A stretch of DNA of 64,000 bases from Streptomyces cyanogenus (GTDB taxonomy: Bacteria > Actinomycetota > Actinomycetes > Streptomycetales > Streptomycetaceae): the NCBI RefSeq assembly GCF_017526105.1, contig NZ_CP071839.1, positions 2,780,501-2,844,500 on the forward strand, written 5' to 3'. Made by a program: the position numbers and the translations under genes. Positions 16,643 to 24,690 of this stretch are shown here, piece by piece. The notes below the pieces were generated by a model. The model made no database searches. It worked only from the letters and a program-made list of their open reading frames with translations, and was not told the origin of the DNA. Numbering within the stretch: the stretch's first letter is position 1; each line of letters starts with the position of its first letter.

Positions 16643-17594
16643 CCGGAACGCACTCATAGCGGCCTCGCTGACCGCTTTGTCGCTGACCGCGAGCGGATGC
16701 GTGGTGGTGCACGGGGAGCGTGTCGTGCTGCCCGCGACCACACGCGCGGAGGCCGCCAAGGCGCTCACCGCGTTCACGACGGCGTACAACAAGGCCGACA
16801 AGGCCTACGACAGTTCCCTGGACGCTCCCCATGTCACCGGGGCCGTCGCCGACATCGACTCCGCCCGGCTGCAGGCCGGGCACGTCAACAGCCCGTCCGG
16901 GAACCGGGACCACACCCCGCTGACCCTGACGGACGTGAAGTACACGATCCCGAAGAAGGCCGGCTGGCCGCGCTGGTTCGTCGCCGACGGCCGGGGCAAC
17001 AAGGGCGGGAACTTCCGCTGGGTGCTGGTGTTCACCCGCAACGGCCTCGGCGAGCGGTGGCAGGTGAGCTATCTGACGCTGATGGCGCCCGGCACCGTAC
17101 CGGAGTTCAAGAAGGACGCCGACGGCTGGGCCGAGGCCGTGCCGGCCGGCAGCCCGGGGCTGGCCGTCCGGCCCGACGAGCTGAGCAAGGCGTACGCCGC
17201 CTATCTGAAGAGCGGCGGGCAGACCTTCGCCGACGGCCGCGACACCAGCGGGCTGCGCGCGGACCGCGAGAAGGCGGCCAAGAAGCCGGGCCTGGTCCGG
17301 CAGTTCATCGACGAACCCCTCACCCACGGCGACTACGCGCCGCTCGCGCTGCGCACGGCGGACGGCGGGGCGCTGGTGTTCTTCACCACACACCACTACG
17401 AGAAGCAGACCGCCTACACCGGCGGCACCGTGTCGGTCCCGAACAAGGACGTGCAGGCCCTGGTCAAGGGCGAGGTGAAGCAGTCCCTCACGCTGGAGTC
17501 GATCGCCAACGAGGCCGTGCTCGACCCGGCCGGCAGCGGCCCGGTGCGGATGCTGGGGCGCGTGCAGGGCCTGACGGCCGCGCAGGGCGAGTAG
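16602..17594 (+). CDS. Lipoprotein encoded in the efe operon
   Basis: This is a 330-residue secreted lipoprotein with a basic N-terminus, a hydrophobic core and lipobox LTASGC (Cys near residue 33). The mature part has no recognised domain; it is a mixed alpha/beta protein with a GGALVFFTTHHYEKQTAY stretch. The start ATG follows AAGGAG with good spacing and lies inside the end of efeU (41-bp overlap), so it is translationally linked to iron uptake. This suggests an accessory surface component, which is inference only. An alternative later start would remove the signal peptide, so the overlap is probably real. Confidence 0.82.
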   Translation: MTRERSRQRLRRRDRNALIAASLTALSLTASGCVVVHGERVVLPATTRAEAAKALTAFTTAYNKADKAYDSSLDAPHVTGAVADIDSARLQAGHVNSPSGNRDHTPLTLTDVKYTIPKKAGWPRWFVADGRGNKGGNFRWVLVFTRNGLGERWQVSYLTLMAPGTVPEFKKDADGWAEAVPAGSPGLAVRPDELSKAYAAYLKSGGQTFADGRDTSGLRADREKAAKKPGLVRQFIDEPLTHGDYAPLALRTADGGALVFFTTHHYEKQTAYTGGTVSVPNKDVQALVKGEVKQSLTLESIANEAVLDPAGSGPVRMLGRVQGLTAAQGE

Positions 17595-17610
17595 GCCGCC
17601 GGGCGGTGCG

Positions 17611-18348
17611 TCAGTGGTGCAGGGGCCAGGCCGCGCCCGCGTGGCCGGCCTCGGTGCCCACGTGCCGGGCGCAGGCGTCGGTGAGCGCCTCCAGCAGGCT
17701 GAGCGGGTCGGGCAGCGGATGCTCCGTGCCGCGCAGCCAGCGCACCTGCTGGCCCTCGTCGCCGGGCAGCCGGGCGGGCGGTACGAGGACGTAGGAGCCC
17801 CGGCAGTGCCAGCGCAGGCCGGGATGCTCGTCCATCGTCTCCGGGTGGCAGTCCAGCTCGCACGGCCACCACTCGTCCTCGTCCTCGGGGGTGCCCCGGG
17901 TGAGGGTGAAGAACAGCATGCGGCCGTCGTCGCTCTCGGCGACCGGTCCGACCTCGACACCGGATCCGAGCAGCCGCTCCATGGCCTCCCGGCCGGCCTC
18001 CAGGGGCACGTCCAGCACGTCGTGGACCATGCCGGTGGCGGTGATGAAGTTCGCCTGCGGCTGGTGCCGGGCCCAACGCTCGATCTGGGCGCGGTCGGTG
18101 GTGGACTGCGTCTGCCAGGCGAACGACACCGGGTGCCGGGCCGGGGTGGGACAGCCCACGCGGTCGCAGGAACAGCGGTAGCCGTCGGCGGGGTGCGCGG
18201 CGGGGGCGAGGGGCAGTCCCGCCGCGGCGGCGGCGAGCAGCAGGGCCTCACGGCCGCCTTCGTCGGCGGCCTCCTTCGGGCGGCGTCCGAGCAGCCACTG
18301 GGAGAGTTTGCCCTGCCGGCCGGTCCGGCCGCCGAACGTCGCGCTCAT
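17611..18348 (-). CDS. Prim-Pol-like (bifunctional primase/polymerase N-terminal domain) protein, probably inactive
   Basis: The product has 245 residues. After a basic N-terminus it has a Cys/His-containing loop (YRCSCDRVGCPTPARHP) and the region ANFITATGMVHDVLDVPLEAG, where AEP primase/polymerases carry a DxD metal site. Here the motif reads DVLDVP, so the usual second Asp spacing is altered and catalysis is doubtful. Similar stand-alone proteins are common in Streptomyces and have no established role. It converges on the efe operon and diverges from nothing nearby. Confidence 0.75.
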   Translation of the reverse strand: MSATFGGRTGRQGKLSQWLLGRRPKEAADEGGREALLLAAAAAGLPLAPAAHPADGYRCSCDRVGCPTPARHPVSFAWQTQSTTDRAQIERWARHQPQANFITATGMVHDVLDVPLEAGREAMERLLGSGVEVGPVAESDDGRMLFFTLTRGTPEDEDEWWPCELDCHPETMDEHPGLRWHCRGSYVLVPPARLPGDEGQQVRWLRGTEHPLPDPLSLLEALTDACARHVGTEAGHAGAAWPLHH

Positions 18349-18446
18349 CTATCCCCTCGCCTCGCTGTTGTGCGGACAGCATGCCCTATCGTCCCATCTT
18401 CGCGTACTTCGGGGGTCTGAAAGCCGACGAGACGGGCGGCCCGCGG

Positions 18447-19061
18447 TCAGCGGGGGGCGATCCCGTGCAGGGCGTAGTCGACGAGGGTGTCGGTGTAGGC
18501 GTACGTGATCGGCCCGGTCCGTTGCAGCCAGCGTTGCGCGAGCGGGGAGACGAACAGCTCCAGGGCGATCCGCGGATCGACGTCGTGCCGTACGTGCCCG
18601 GCGTCCTGCGCCGAGCGCAGGCGGGCCACGTACAACTGGAGCTGGGGTTCGAGGAGTGTGGTCACGAACTCGCGGCCGAGCTGCTCGTTGACGAGGCCTT
18701 CCGCGGCCAGCGCCCGGGAGGGCACCTCGAAGCGCGGGTCGAGCAACTGGTCCACCGTGATCCGCAGCACGGTCCTGAGGTCGGCGGCGAGGTCCCCGGT
18801 GTCCGGGACGGCGTACGGCTCCTGTCCCGCTTCCCGGGCCGCCTGCCGGGACAGGTCGAGGAACGCCTCCAGCAGGACGTCCGCCTTGGAGGACCACCAG
18901 CGGTAGATCGTCTGCTTGCCGACGCCGGCGCGGGCGGCGATCCCCTCGACGGTGGTCTTGGGATAGCCGACCTCGCCGACCAGGGCGAGGGCGGCGGCGT
19001 AGATCGCTCTGCGGGACTTCTCGCTGCGGCGGGTGGCGTCGGGGGCGGGCTTGTCGACCAT
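18447..19061 (-). CDS. TetR/AcrR family transcriptional regulator
   Basis: The product has 204 residues. The N-terminal helix-turn-helix is IYAAALALVGEVGYPKTTVE followed by GIAARAGVGKQTIYRWW, a typical TetR domain at about residues 15-62. The remainder is the helical ligand/dimer domain with a TetR C-terminal (Rv-type) look. The ATG at 19061 is exactly 6 nt after TACTTT, so it is likely leaderless. Its target is not identified; no palindrome is evident at its own promoter. The palindrome at 10801-10815 is a candidate site but is 8 kb away. Confidence 0.9.
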   Translation of the reverse strand: MVDKPAPDATRRSEKSRRAIYAAALALVGEVGYPKTTVEGIAARAGVGKQTIYRWWSSKADVLLEAFLDLSRQAAREAGQEPYAVPDTGDLAADLRTVLRITVDQLLDPRFEVPSRALAAEGLVNEQLGREFVTTLLEPQLQLYVARLRSAQDAGHVRHDVDPRIALELFVSPLAQRWLQRTGPITYAYTDTLVDYALHGIAPR

Positions 19062-19073
19062 GGGGTGAAAGTA
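19062..19073 (-). promoter_or_regulatory. Leaderless promoter of the tetR gene
   Basis: On the minus strand TACTTT is followed by CACCCC and then ATG. No Shine-Dalgarno sequence is present. Confidence 0.6.
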
Positions 19074-19091
19074 ACAAGCCACGGCCGCGGG

Positions 19092-20069
19092 CTACGACGC
19101 GGAGCCGTACGGGGGCCAGGCGTCACCCCAGTCGGCGTCCCGGGCCGCCTTGTACAGGTCGCCGTGGCGCTTGGTGACCGTCGTACGGCGCAGCCGCTCC
19201 TCGGTCTCGCACAGGTCGAGCAGCACCTGGCCCTTGCGGATCTGCGGGCGCCGGACCACCCGGGCGGGGGCGGGCTCGGCGGGCAGCCGGGTCGCGGCGA
19301 CGTACGAGAACTTCTCGTCCTCGTAGGCCAGCGAGCCGCCCTTGACCTGGCGGTGCAGGGAGGAACGGCCGACCCGGGCGGAGAAGTGGCACCAGTCCGT
19401 GCCGGGCGCGATGGGGCAGGCGGCGCTGTGCGGGCAGGGGGCGGCGACGCGGAAGCCGGCCCGGATCAGCCGGTCGCGTGCCTCGATGATCCGCTGGTAG
19501 CCGGCCGGGGTGCCGGCCTCGACGATCACGACGGTCCGCGCGGCGCCGGCGGCGGCGTCGACGAGGGCGGCGCGGTCGGGTGCGGCGAGTTCGTTGAGGA
19601 CGTACGACACCGTGACCAGGTCGGTGTCGTCCAGGGTGAGGTCCGCGCCGATCCGGGCGCGCCGCCAGTCGGCGTCCTTCAGGTCCGGGTGGGCGGCGGC
19701 GAGTTGCCGGCCGAGGGCGAGGGCGGGTTCCGCCCAGTCCAGCACGGTGACGCTGCGCTCGCCGGGCCAGGTCTCCGCCACGGCCCAGGTGGCCGCGCCG
19801 GTGCCGCCGCCGATGTCGACGTGGCTGCCGGGGGTCCAGTCGGGGGCGGTCGCCGCGAACGCCTCCAGCGCGGAACGGACGGCTTCGAAGGTGGCCGGCA
19901 TGCGGTAGGCGGCGTACGCGGCGACGTCGGCGCGGTCGCGGAGGATCGGTGCGTGGGTGGGGGTGTCGCCGCGGTAGTGGGTGATCAGGCGGTCCACGGC
20001 GGCGGTCACCTCCGTGGGGGGCAGACCGTCCAGCAGCTCGGCCAGCGCGGTGCGGAGGGGGTCGTTCAC
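19092..20069 (-). CDS. Rsm22-like small-subunit methyltransferase family protein
   Basis: This SAM-dependent methyltransferase-fold protein of 325 residues belongs to the family of mitochondrial Rsm22, linked to small ribosomal subunit assembly. Motif I is HVDIGGGTGAATWAVAE (about residues 83-99). Later come VLDWAEPALALGR and VTVSYVLNEL. A four-Cys cluster (CPHSAACPIAPGTDWC near residue 219) matches the Fe-S or zinc site of the family. The GTG start at 20069 lies 6 nt after TAGAAT, which defines both promoter and start as leaderless. The tetR gene follows 30 bp downstream with its own promoter. Confidence 0.88.
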   Translation of the reverse strand: MNDPLRTALAELLDGLPPTEVTAAVDRLITHYRGDTPTHAPILRDRADVAAYAAYRMPATFEAVRSALEAFAATAPDWTPGSHVDIGGGTGAATWAVAETWPGERSVTVLDWAEPALALGRQLAAAHPDLKDADWRRARIGADLTLDDTDLVTVSYVLNELAAPDRAALVDAAAGAARTVVIVEAGTPAGYQRIIEARDRLIRAGFRVAAPCPHSAACPIAPGTDWCHFSARVGRSSLHRQVKGGSLAYEDEKFSYVAATRLPAEPAPARVVRRPQIRKGQVLLDLCETEERLRRTTVTKRHGDLYKAARDADWGDAWPPYGSAS

Positions 20070-20081
20070 CCGCTGATTCTA
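20070..20081 (-). promoter_or_regulatory. Leaderless promoter of the Rsm22-like gene
   Basis: On the minus strand TAGAAT (20081-20076) is followed by CAGCGG and the GTG start, a near-consensus -10 at the leaderless distance. Confidence 0.65.
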
Positions 20082-20248
20082 CGGCGCCGGGCGGCGCCGC
20101 CGGCCCTCCCGGGGATCCGCCCCCGGACCCCCGGCCCCGTGCCCGCCCGCCTCCCGGCGCGGTCGGCCGGGAGGACCGCCACGGGACCGCACGCGGGCGG
20201 CCGAGAAGGCACCGGCAGGGAGTGGTCGGTCCGGTGCGGGCAGTCGGG

Positions 20249-21373
20249 TCAGATGACTGCCTTGGCCAGGTGGGTTGCCAGGGTTGCCCGGGGGACGTTG
20301 TCCGGGTGGCGGCGTCTGGGGTGGACCGTGTTGGCCAGCAGGACCAGGAAGGTGTCCGTGTCCGGGTCGAGGACCAGGGACGTGCCGGTGAAGCCGGTGT
20401 GGCCCGCCGCGCCCCGGCCCGCCAGCTCGCCCATGAACCACGGCTGGTCCAGGGCGAAGCCCAGCCCGGGCGGGGTGAACAGCAGCTCCACGAAGTCGGG
20501 GCCGAGGATGCGCGCGGGGCCGTAGGAGCCGCCGGCGAGCAGGGTGCGGCAGAAGACGGCCAGGTCGGGCGCGGTGGAGAACAGGCCGGCGTGGCCGGCG
20601 ACCCCGCCGAGCGCCCAGGCGTTCTCGTCGTGGACCACGCCCCGCAGCATCCCCCGGTCGGCCTTGGCCCACGGCCGCCGCTGGTCCTCGGTGGCCGCGG
20701 CACCCGGGCAGGGCCCGAAGGCGGTGGCGGTCATGCCGAGCGGCCGGGTGATGCCGTCCCGGACGAGGACGTCGAGGGTGCGGCCGGTGATCCGCTCCAG
20801 GACGAACTGGAGCAGGAGCATGTTGAGGTCCGAGTAGAGATAGCGGCCCGGGCCGGCGGACGGGGCCTCGGCGCGCAGCAGGTCCAGGCGGGTGGCGTCG
20901 TCGGGGCAGTCGTACAGGGGGAGTTCGGGGCGCAGCCCGGAGGTGTGGGTGAGCAGCTGCCGTACCGTGACGCCGTGCGCGGCGGCGGCGTGGAAGTCGG
21001 GCAGGTAGTCGCCGACCCGGGCGTCCATGCCGAGCGTGCCGCGCTCGATCTGCTGCACGGCGGCGACGGACGTGAACAGCTTGGTGAGGGAGGCCAGGTC
21101 GAAGGGGGTGTCGAGGGTGGCCGGGACCCGGGCGGCGGGCGGCAGCTCGACGCCGGTGCCGGTCTCGGGGTCGTAGGCGGCGTAGCGCACCGCCCAGCCC
21201 GCGGCCTCGGCGACGGCGATCACGGGCCCGCGGCCGGCCAGCACGACGGCTCCGGCCGCCCAGGGGCGTTCGCCGACGGTGAGGGCGTGCACCTCTTCGA
21301 CCAGATGCCCGAGTACGACGGGGTCGAACCCGGCTCGTTCCGGTGTGCCGGTGCGCAGTCTCGGTGCGCTCAG
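20249..21373 (-). CDS. Serine hydrolase, class C beta-lactamase/penicillin-binding family, probable CTG start
   Basis: The protein has the family triad motifs: SLTK (SxxK) near residue 94, YSDLN (YxN) near residue 190 and HTGFTG near residue 319. No signal peptide is visible, so it is probably a cytoplasmic esterase or amidase-like enzyme. Family homology begins at RTGTPERAGFDPVVL, before any in-frame ATG. The best-placed initiator is a CTG at 21373 that forms a CTGA overlap with the MFS stop and follows GGAGGGAG. Alternatives are a GTG at 21430 inside the MFS gene and a GTG at 21292 that would remove conserved residues. It is coupled to the upstream exporter gene. Confidence 0.85.
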   Translation of the reverse strand: MSAPRLRTGTPERAGFDPVVLGHLVEEVHALTVGERPWAAGAVVLAGRGPVIAVAEAAGWAVRYAAYDPETGTGVELPPAARVPATLDTPFDLASLTKLFTSVAAVQQIERGTLGMDARVGDYLPDFHAAAAHGVTVRQLLTHTSGLRPELPLYDCPDDATRLDLLRAEAPSAGPGRYLYSDLNMLLLQFVLERITGRTLDVLVRDGITRPLGMTATAFGPCPGAAATEDQRRPWAKADRGMLRGVVHDENAWALGGVAGHAGLFSTAPDLAVFCRTLLAGGSYGPARILGPDFVELLFTPPGLGFALDQPWFMGELAGRGAAGHTGFTGTSLVLDPDTDTFLVLLANTVHPRRRHPDNVPRATLATHLAKAVI

Positions 21374-22707
21374 CTCTCGTCTCCCTCCGACCCGGCACGG
21401 GGGGTCTCCCGTGCCGCCCAGGGACGGCACAGTCCCACGAAGCAGGCCGTCGCTACCAGTGCGCCCGCCAACTGGACGACGGCCATGGGGACGGCGGTGC
21501 GCTCCCCGGCGACGCCGACGAGCGGGGACGCGATCGCGCCGACGAGGAACGAGGAGGAGCCGAGCAGCGCGGAGGCGGAGCCGGCGGCGTGCCGGGTGCG
21601 CAGCAGGGCGAGGGACTGGGCGTTGGGCAGCGTGACGCCCATGGCGGACATCAGGACGAACAGGGCGGCGGCGACGGGCACCAGCCCGGTGTCGCCGAGC
21701 GCGCCCGTGGCCATCAGCAGCAGGGCGGTCGCGGCGAGCACGATCACGGTCAGCCCGGCGGCGAGCACCTTGTCCAGGCTGACCCGGCCGACCAGCACCT
21801 TGCCGTTGATCTGTCCGGCGGCCACCAGGCCGACGGAGTTGAGGCCGAACAGCAGGCTGAAGGTCTGCGGGGAGGCGCCGTAGATCTCCTGGATCACGAA
21901 CGGGGAGGCGCTGACGTAGGCGAACAGCGCGGCGAACGCGAAGCCGCCGGCGAGCATGTAGCCGGTGAAGGGCCGGTCGGCGAGGAGGCCGCGCATCGCG
22001 CGCAGGGCCTCGCCCACTCCGCCGCGGTGCCTGCCCCGCTCCCGGCCCGGCTGGGGCGGGGGGACGCGCTGGGCGGGCGGCAGGGTCTCGGGCAGCCGGA
22101 CCCAGACCAGGGCGGTGAGCAGCGCGCCGACCGCCGTGAGGGCGACGAAGACGCCCCGCCAGTCCGTCACCCGGAGGATCTGCCCGCCGACGAGCGGCGC
22201 CACGATGGGCGCGGCGCCGGAGATCAGCATCAGGGTGGAGAAGAAGCGGGCCATGGCGACCCCGTCGTACAGGTCGCGGACCACGGCCCGGGCGATGACC
22301 ACCCCGGCCGCGCCGGCGAGGCCCTGCACCAGCCGGAAGGCGATCAGTGTCTCGACGGTGGGCGCGAGGGCGCACAGGGCGGTGGCGGCGAGGTAGACGG
22401 CGAGTCCGGTGAGCAGCGGGCGGCGCCGGCCCCAGCGGTCGCTCATGGGGCCCACGACCAGCTGGCCGAGCGCGAGTCCGGCCATGCAGGCGGTGAGGGT
22501 GAGCTGGACGGTGACGGCGGGGGCGTGCAGGGAGCGGGTGACCTGCGGCAGGGACGGGAGGTACATGTCCATGGCCAGCGGGGTGGTCGCGGTGAGGCCG
22601 CCCAGCAGGAAGGTGACGAGGGGGCCGGTGCGGCGCGGGACGCGGGCCGGTGCGGAGGGGGACTGGTGGTCCCGTTCCGGTGTCGGTGCCGCGGCGTGCT
22701 CCGGCAT
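21370..22707 (-). CDS. Bcr/CflA-family multidrug efflux MFS transporter
   Basis: The 445-residue protein has 12 predicted membrane segments. The family signature appears as AMDMYLPSLPQVTRSL in the first helix region, and the MFS motif A is GPMSDRWGRRRPLLTG in loop 2-3. Family members export drugs such as bicyclomycin or small metabolites; the substrate here is unknown. The ATG at 22707 follows GGGAGGGG; a longer frame starting at 22767 lacks a ribosome site. The stop overlaps the presumed start of the serine hydrolase gene, so the two form an operon. Confidence 0.9.
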   Translation of the reverse strand: MPEHAAAPTPERDHQSPSAPARVPRRTGPLVTFLLGGLTATTPLAMDMYLPSLPQVTRSLHAPAVTVQLTLTACMAGLALGQLVVGPMSDRWGRRRPLLTGLAVYLAATALCALAPTVETLIAFRLVQGLAGAAGVVIARAVVRDLYDGVAMARFFSTLMLISGAAPIVAPLVGGQILRVTDWRGVFVALTAVGALLTALVWVRLPETLPPAQRVPPPQPGRERGRHRGGVGEALRAMRGLLADRPFTGYMLAGGFAFAALFAYVSASPFVIQEIYGASPQTFSLLFGLNSVGLVAAGQINGKVLVGRVSLDKVLAAGLTVIVLAATALLLMATGALGDTGLVPVAAALFVLMSAMGVTLPNAQSLALLRTRHAAGSASALLGSSSFLVGAIASPLVGVAGERTAVPMAVVQLAGALVATACFVGLCRPWAARETPRAGSEGDES

Positions 22708-22745
22708 GTGCCCCTCCCTGCTGCTCCGTGCTGCTTGTGACATCG

Positions 22746-22774
22746 GTGTCGCTGACACGACCGGCACCTATGCT
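22746..22774. promoter_or_regulatory. Divergent promoter region with short inverted repeat
   Basis: GTGTC-GCT-GACAC (22746-22758) lies between the divergent MFS and oxidoreductase genes. A TATGCT -10 for the plus-strand gene lies at 22769-22774. The repeat could be an operator, but its arms are only 5 bp. Confidence 0.35.
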
Positions 22775-22824
22775 CTCAGCTCGTACACACTGCCGAGGCA
22801 CACATGAGCGAGGGCGGGTCTGCG

Positions 22825-23838
22825 ATGGCGGAGCGGAACGTGCGGTGGGGGATCCTGGCGACCGGCGGGATCGCGGCGGCGTTCGCGGCGGATCTGGTCG
22901 ATCTGCGGGACGCGGAGATCACGGCGGTGGCGTCGCGCCGGCGGGACTCGGCGGAGGCGTTCGCGGAGCGGTTCGGGGTGGAGCGGGCGTACGGCGACTG
23001 GGAGTCGCTGGCCGCGGACCCGGACATCGATGTCGTGTACGTCGCCACCCCGCACTCGGCGCACCGGGCGGCGGCCGGGCTGTGCCTGGAGGCGGGCCGC
23101 AACGTGCTCTGCGAGAAGCCGTTCACGCTGAACGTGCGCGAGGCGGAGGAACTCGTGGCGCTGGCACGGGAGCACGACCGCTTCCTGATGGAGGCGATGT
23201 GGATGCACTGCAATCCGCTGGTGCGGCGGCTGAAGGCACTGGTGGACGACGGGGCGATCGGTGAAGTGCGCACCGTGCAGGCGGACTTCGGGCTGGCTGG
23301 TCCGTTCCCGCCGGCGCACCGGCTGCGGGACCGGACGCTGGGCGGCGGGGCCCTGCTCGACCTCGGGGTGTACCCGGTGTCGTTCGCGCAGCTGCTGCTG
23401 GGCGAACCGGACGGGATCGCCGCACGCGCGGTGCTGTCGGAGGAGGGCGTGGACCTGCAGACGGGCGCGCTGCTGTCCTGGGACGGCGGGGCGCTGGCCT
23501 CGGTGCACTGCTCGATCGTCGGCGGTACGGGGGTCACCGCGTCGGTGACCGGCACGCGCGGCCGGATCGACGTCCCGTCCGGGTTCTTCCATCCCGACCG
23601 CTTCGTGCTGCACCGCGACGGCCGTGACCCCGAGGAGTTCGCCGCCGACCCCGCCGACGGGCCGCGCACCAGCCTGCGGCACGAGGCGGAGGAGGTCATG
23701 CGGGCGCTGCGGGCGGGTGAGAAGGAGTCGCCGCTGGTGCCGTTGGAGGGGACGCTCGCGGTGATGCGCACGCTGGACGCGGTGCGGGAGCGGATCGGGG
23801 TGCGGTACCCCGGGGAAGCGGTCACGACGGCCGCTTGA
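22825..23838 (+). CDS. Gfo/Idh/MocA family oxidoreductase
   Basis: This NAD(P)-dependent dehydrogenase has 337 residues from the ATG at 22825, which follows GAGGGCGGG; an ATG at 22804 would add seven residues. The N-terminal Rossmann fold reads [17 protein letters not shown]. The family catalytic Lys is in CEKPFTLN (EKP motif) near residue 98. [20 protein letters not shown] carries the downstream substrate-domain signature. It resembles trans-dihydrodiol dehydrogenase/glucose-fructose oxidoreductase-like members. The substrate is unknown. A broken SDR gene follows 4 bp after its stop. Confidence 0.9.
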   Translation: MAERNVRWGILATGGIAAAFAADLVDLRDAEITAVASRRRDSAEAFAERFGVERAYGDWESLAADPDIDVVYVATPHSAHRAAAGLCLEAGRNVLCEKPFTLNVREAEELVALAREHDRFLMEAMWMHCNPLVRRLKALVDDGAIGEVRTVQADFGLAGPFPPAHRLRDRTLGGGALLDLGVYPVSFAQLLLGEPDGIAARAVLSEEGVDLQTGALLSWDGGALASVHCSIVGGTGVTASVTGTRGRIDVPSGFFHPDRFVLHRDGRDPEEFAADPADGPRTSLRHEAEEVMRALRAGEKESPLVPLEGTLAVMRTLDAVRERIGVRYPGEAVTTAA

Positions 23839-23842
23839 CCGT

Positions 23843-24403
23843 ATGGCGGACACCAACTCGAAGATCGCGGTGGTGACCGGCGCCGGTCCCGGCATCGGGC
23901 GGGCCGTCGCCGTGGAGCTGCTGCGCGCCGGCTGGTCCGTGGCACTGGCCGGCCGGCGGACGTGGACGCGCTGTTCACGGCGACCGTGGAGCGGTTCGGG
24001 CGGGTGGACCTGCTGTTCAACAACGCGGGGATCAACGGGCCGCGCGAGGTCCCCGTCGAGGAGCTGCCGTACGAGGACTGGCGAAACGTGGTGGACGTCG
24101 ACCTCGGCGGGGCGTTCCTGTGCGCGCAGGCGGCCTACCGGCGGATGAAGGAGCAGGACCCTCTCCCACGGCGGCCGGATCATCGACAACGGTTCCGTCT
24201 CGGCGCACACGCCCCGCCCGCACTCGGTCGCCTGCACAGCGACCAAGTACGCGCTGACCGGCCTGACCAAGTCGCTGTCCCCGGACGGGCGGCCGTACCG
24301 GATCGCGGTCGGGCAGGTGGACATCGGCAACGCGGCCACCGGCATGACGGCCCGGATGCGGGCGGGCGCGCCCCAGGCGACGCCGTACATCGGGCGAGGC
24401 TGA
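23843..24403 (+). pseudogene. Decayed short-chain dehydrogenase/reductase gene
   Basis: The N-terminal frame gives the Rossmann motif [20 protein letters not shown], then an internal deletion of about 25-30 codons plus frameshift near 23960. The next frame gives [20 protein letters not shown] and NAG, then a second frameshift near 24162 before [20 protein letters not shown]. The C-terminal piece reads to a stop at 24401-24403. The catalytic YxxxK site reads CTATK, so the essential Tyr is Cys. Two frameshifts, one deletion and a lost catalytic residue make it a clear pseudogene. It was probably co-transcribed with the upstream oxidoreductase. Confidence 0.85.
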
Positions 24404-24486
24404 GCCGCACTCCCCCGCCCGCACAAGTGGAATTTGAACATCCGCGCTATTGCGGCCGGTCATGGACGTGTGCTCAACTTTTCTCC

Positions 24487-24523
24487 ACGAGAGCTTCACA
24501 GTTGGCGCACGAAAGCTTCGCAG
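24487..24523. repeat. 15-bp imperfect direct repeat, period 22 bp
   Basis: ACGAGAGCTTCACAG (24487-24501) and ACGAAAGCTTCGCAG (24509-24523) match at 13 of 15 positions. The 22-bp period equals two helical turns. Confidence 0.7.
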
Positions 24524-24622
24524 CCACTGAGAGGGGGGAGGCGGCGGACGTTCCACCGGACCGGAGTTGGGGGTGGACCTCGCGGCGGACCGCGGGTACA
24601 CGCCGGCCGGTGGAACGCCCGC

Positions 24623-24672
24623 CGCACGACGTCTCAGGTCGTACGACAGCTCAGGCCGTACGACAGCTCAGG
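24623..24672. repeat. Three tandem 16-bp repeats, period 17 bp
   Basis: CGTACGACAGCTCAGG occurs exactly at 24640-24655 and 24657-24672. A degenerate copy (13 of 16) is at 24623-24638. Confidence 0.8.
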
Positions 24673-24690
24673 AGCGGCGGCACGGCCGCA

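Larger units (their letters stand above)
24404..24690. other. Convergent intergenic region with two sets of short direct repeats
   Basis: About 290 bp lie between the SDR relic and the end of the D,D-carboxypeptidase gene. The first ~120 bp are clearly less GC-rich than the surroundings. Two direct-repeat sets occur (annotated separately). No convincing gene is seen on either strand. Confidence 0.6.
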
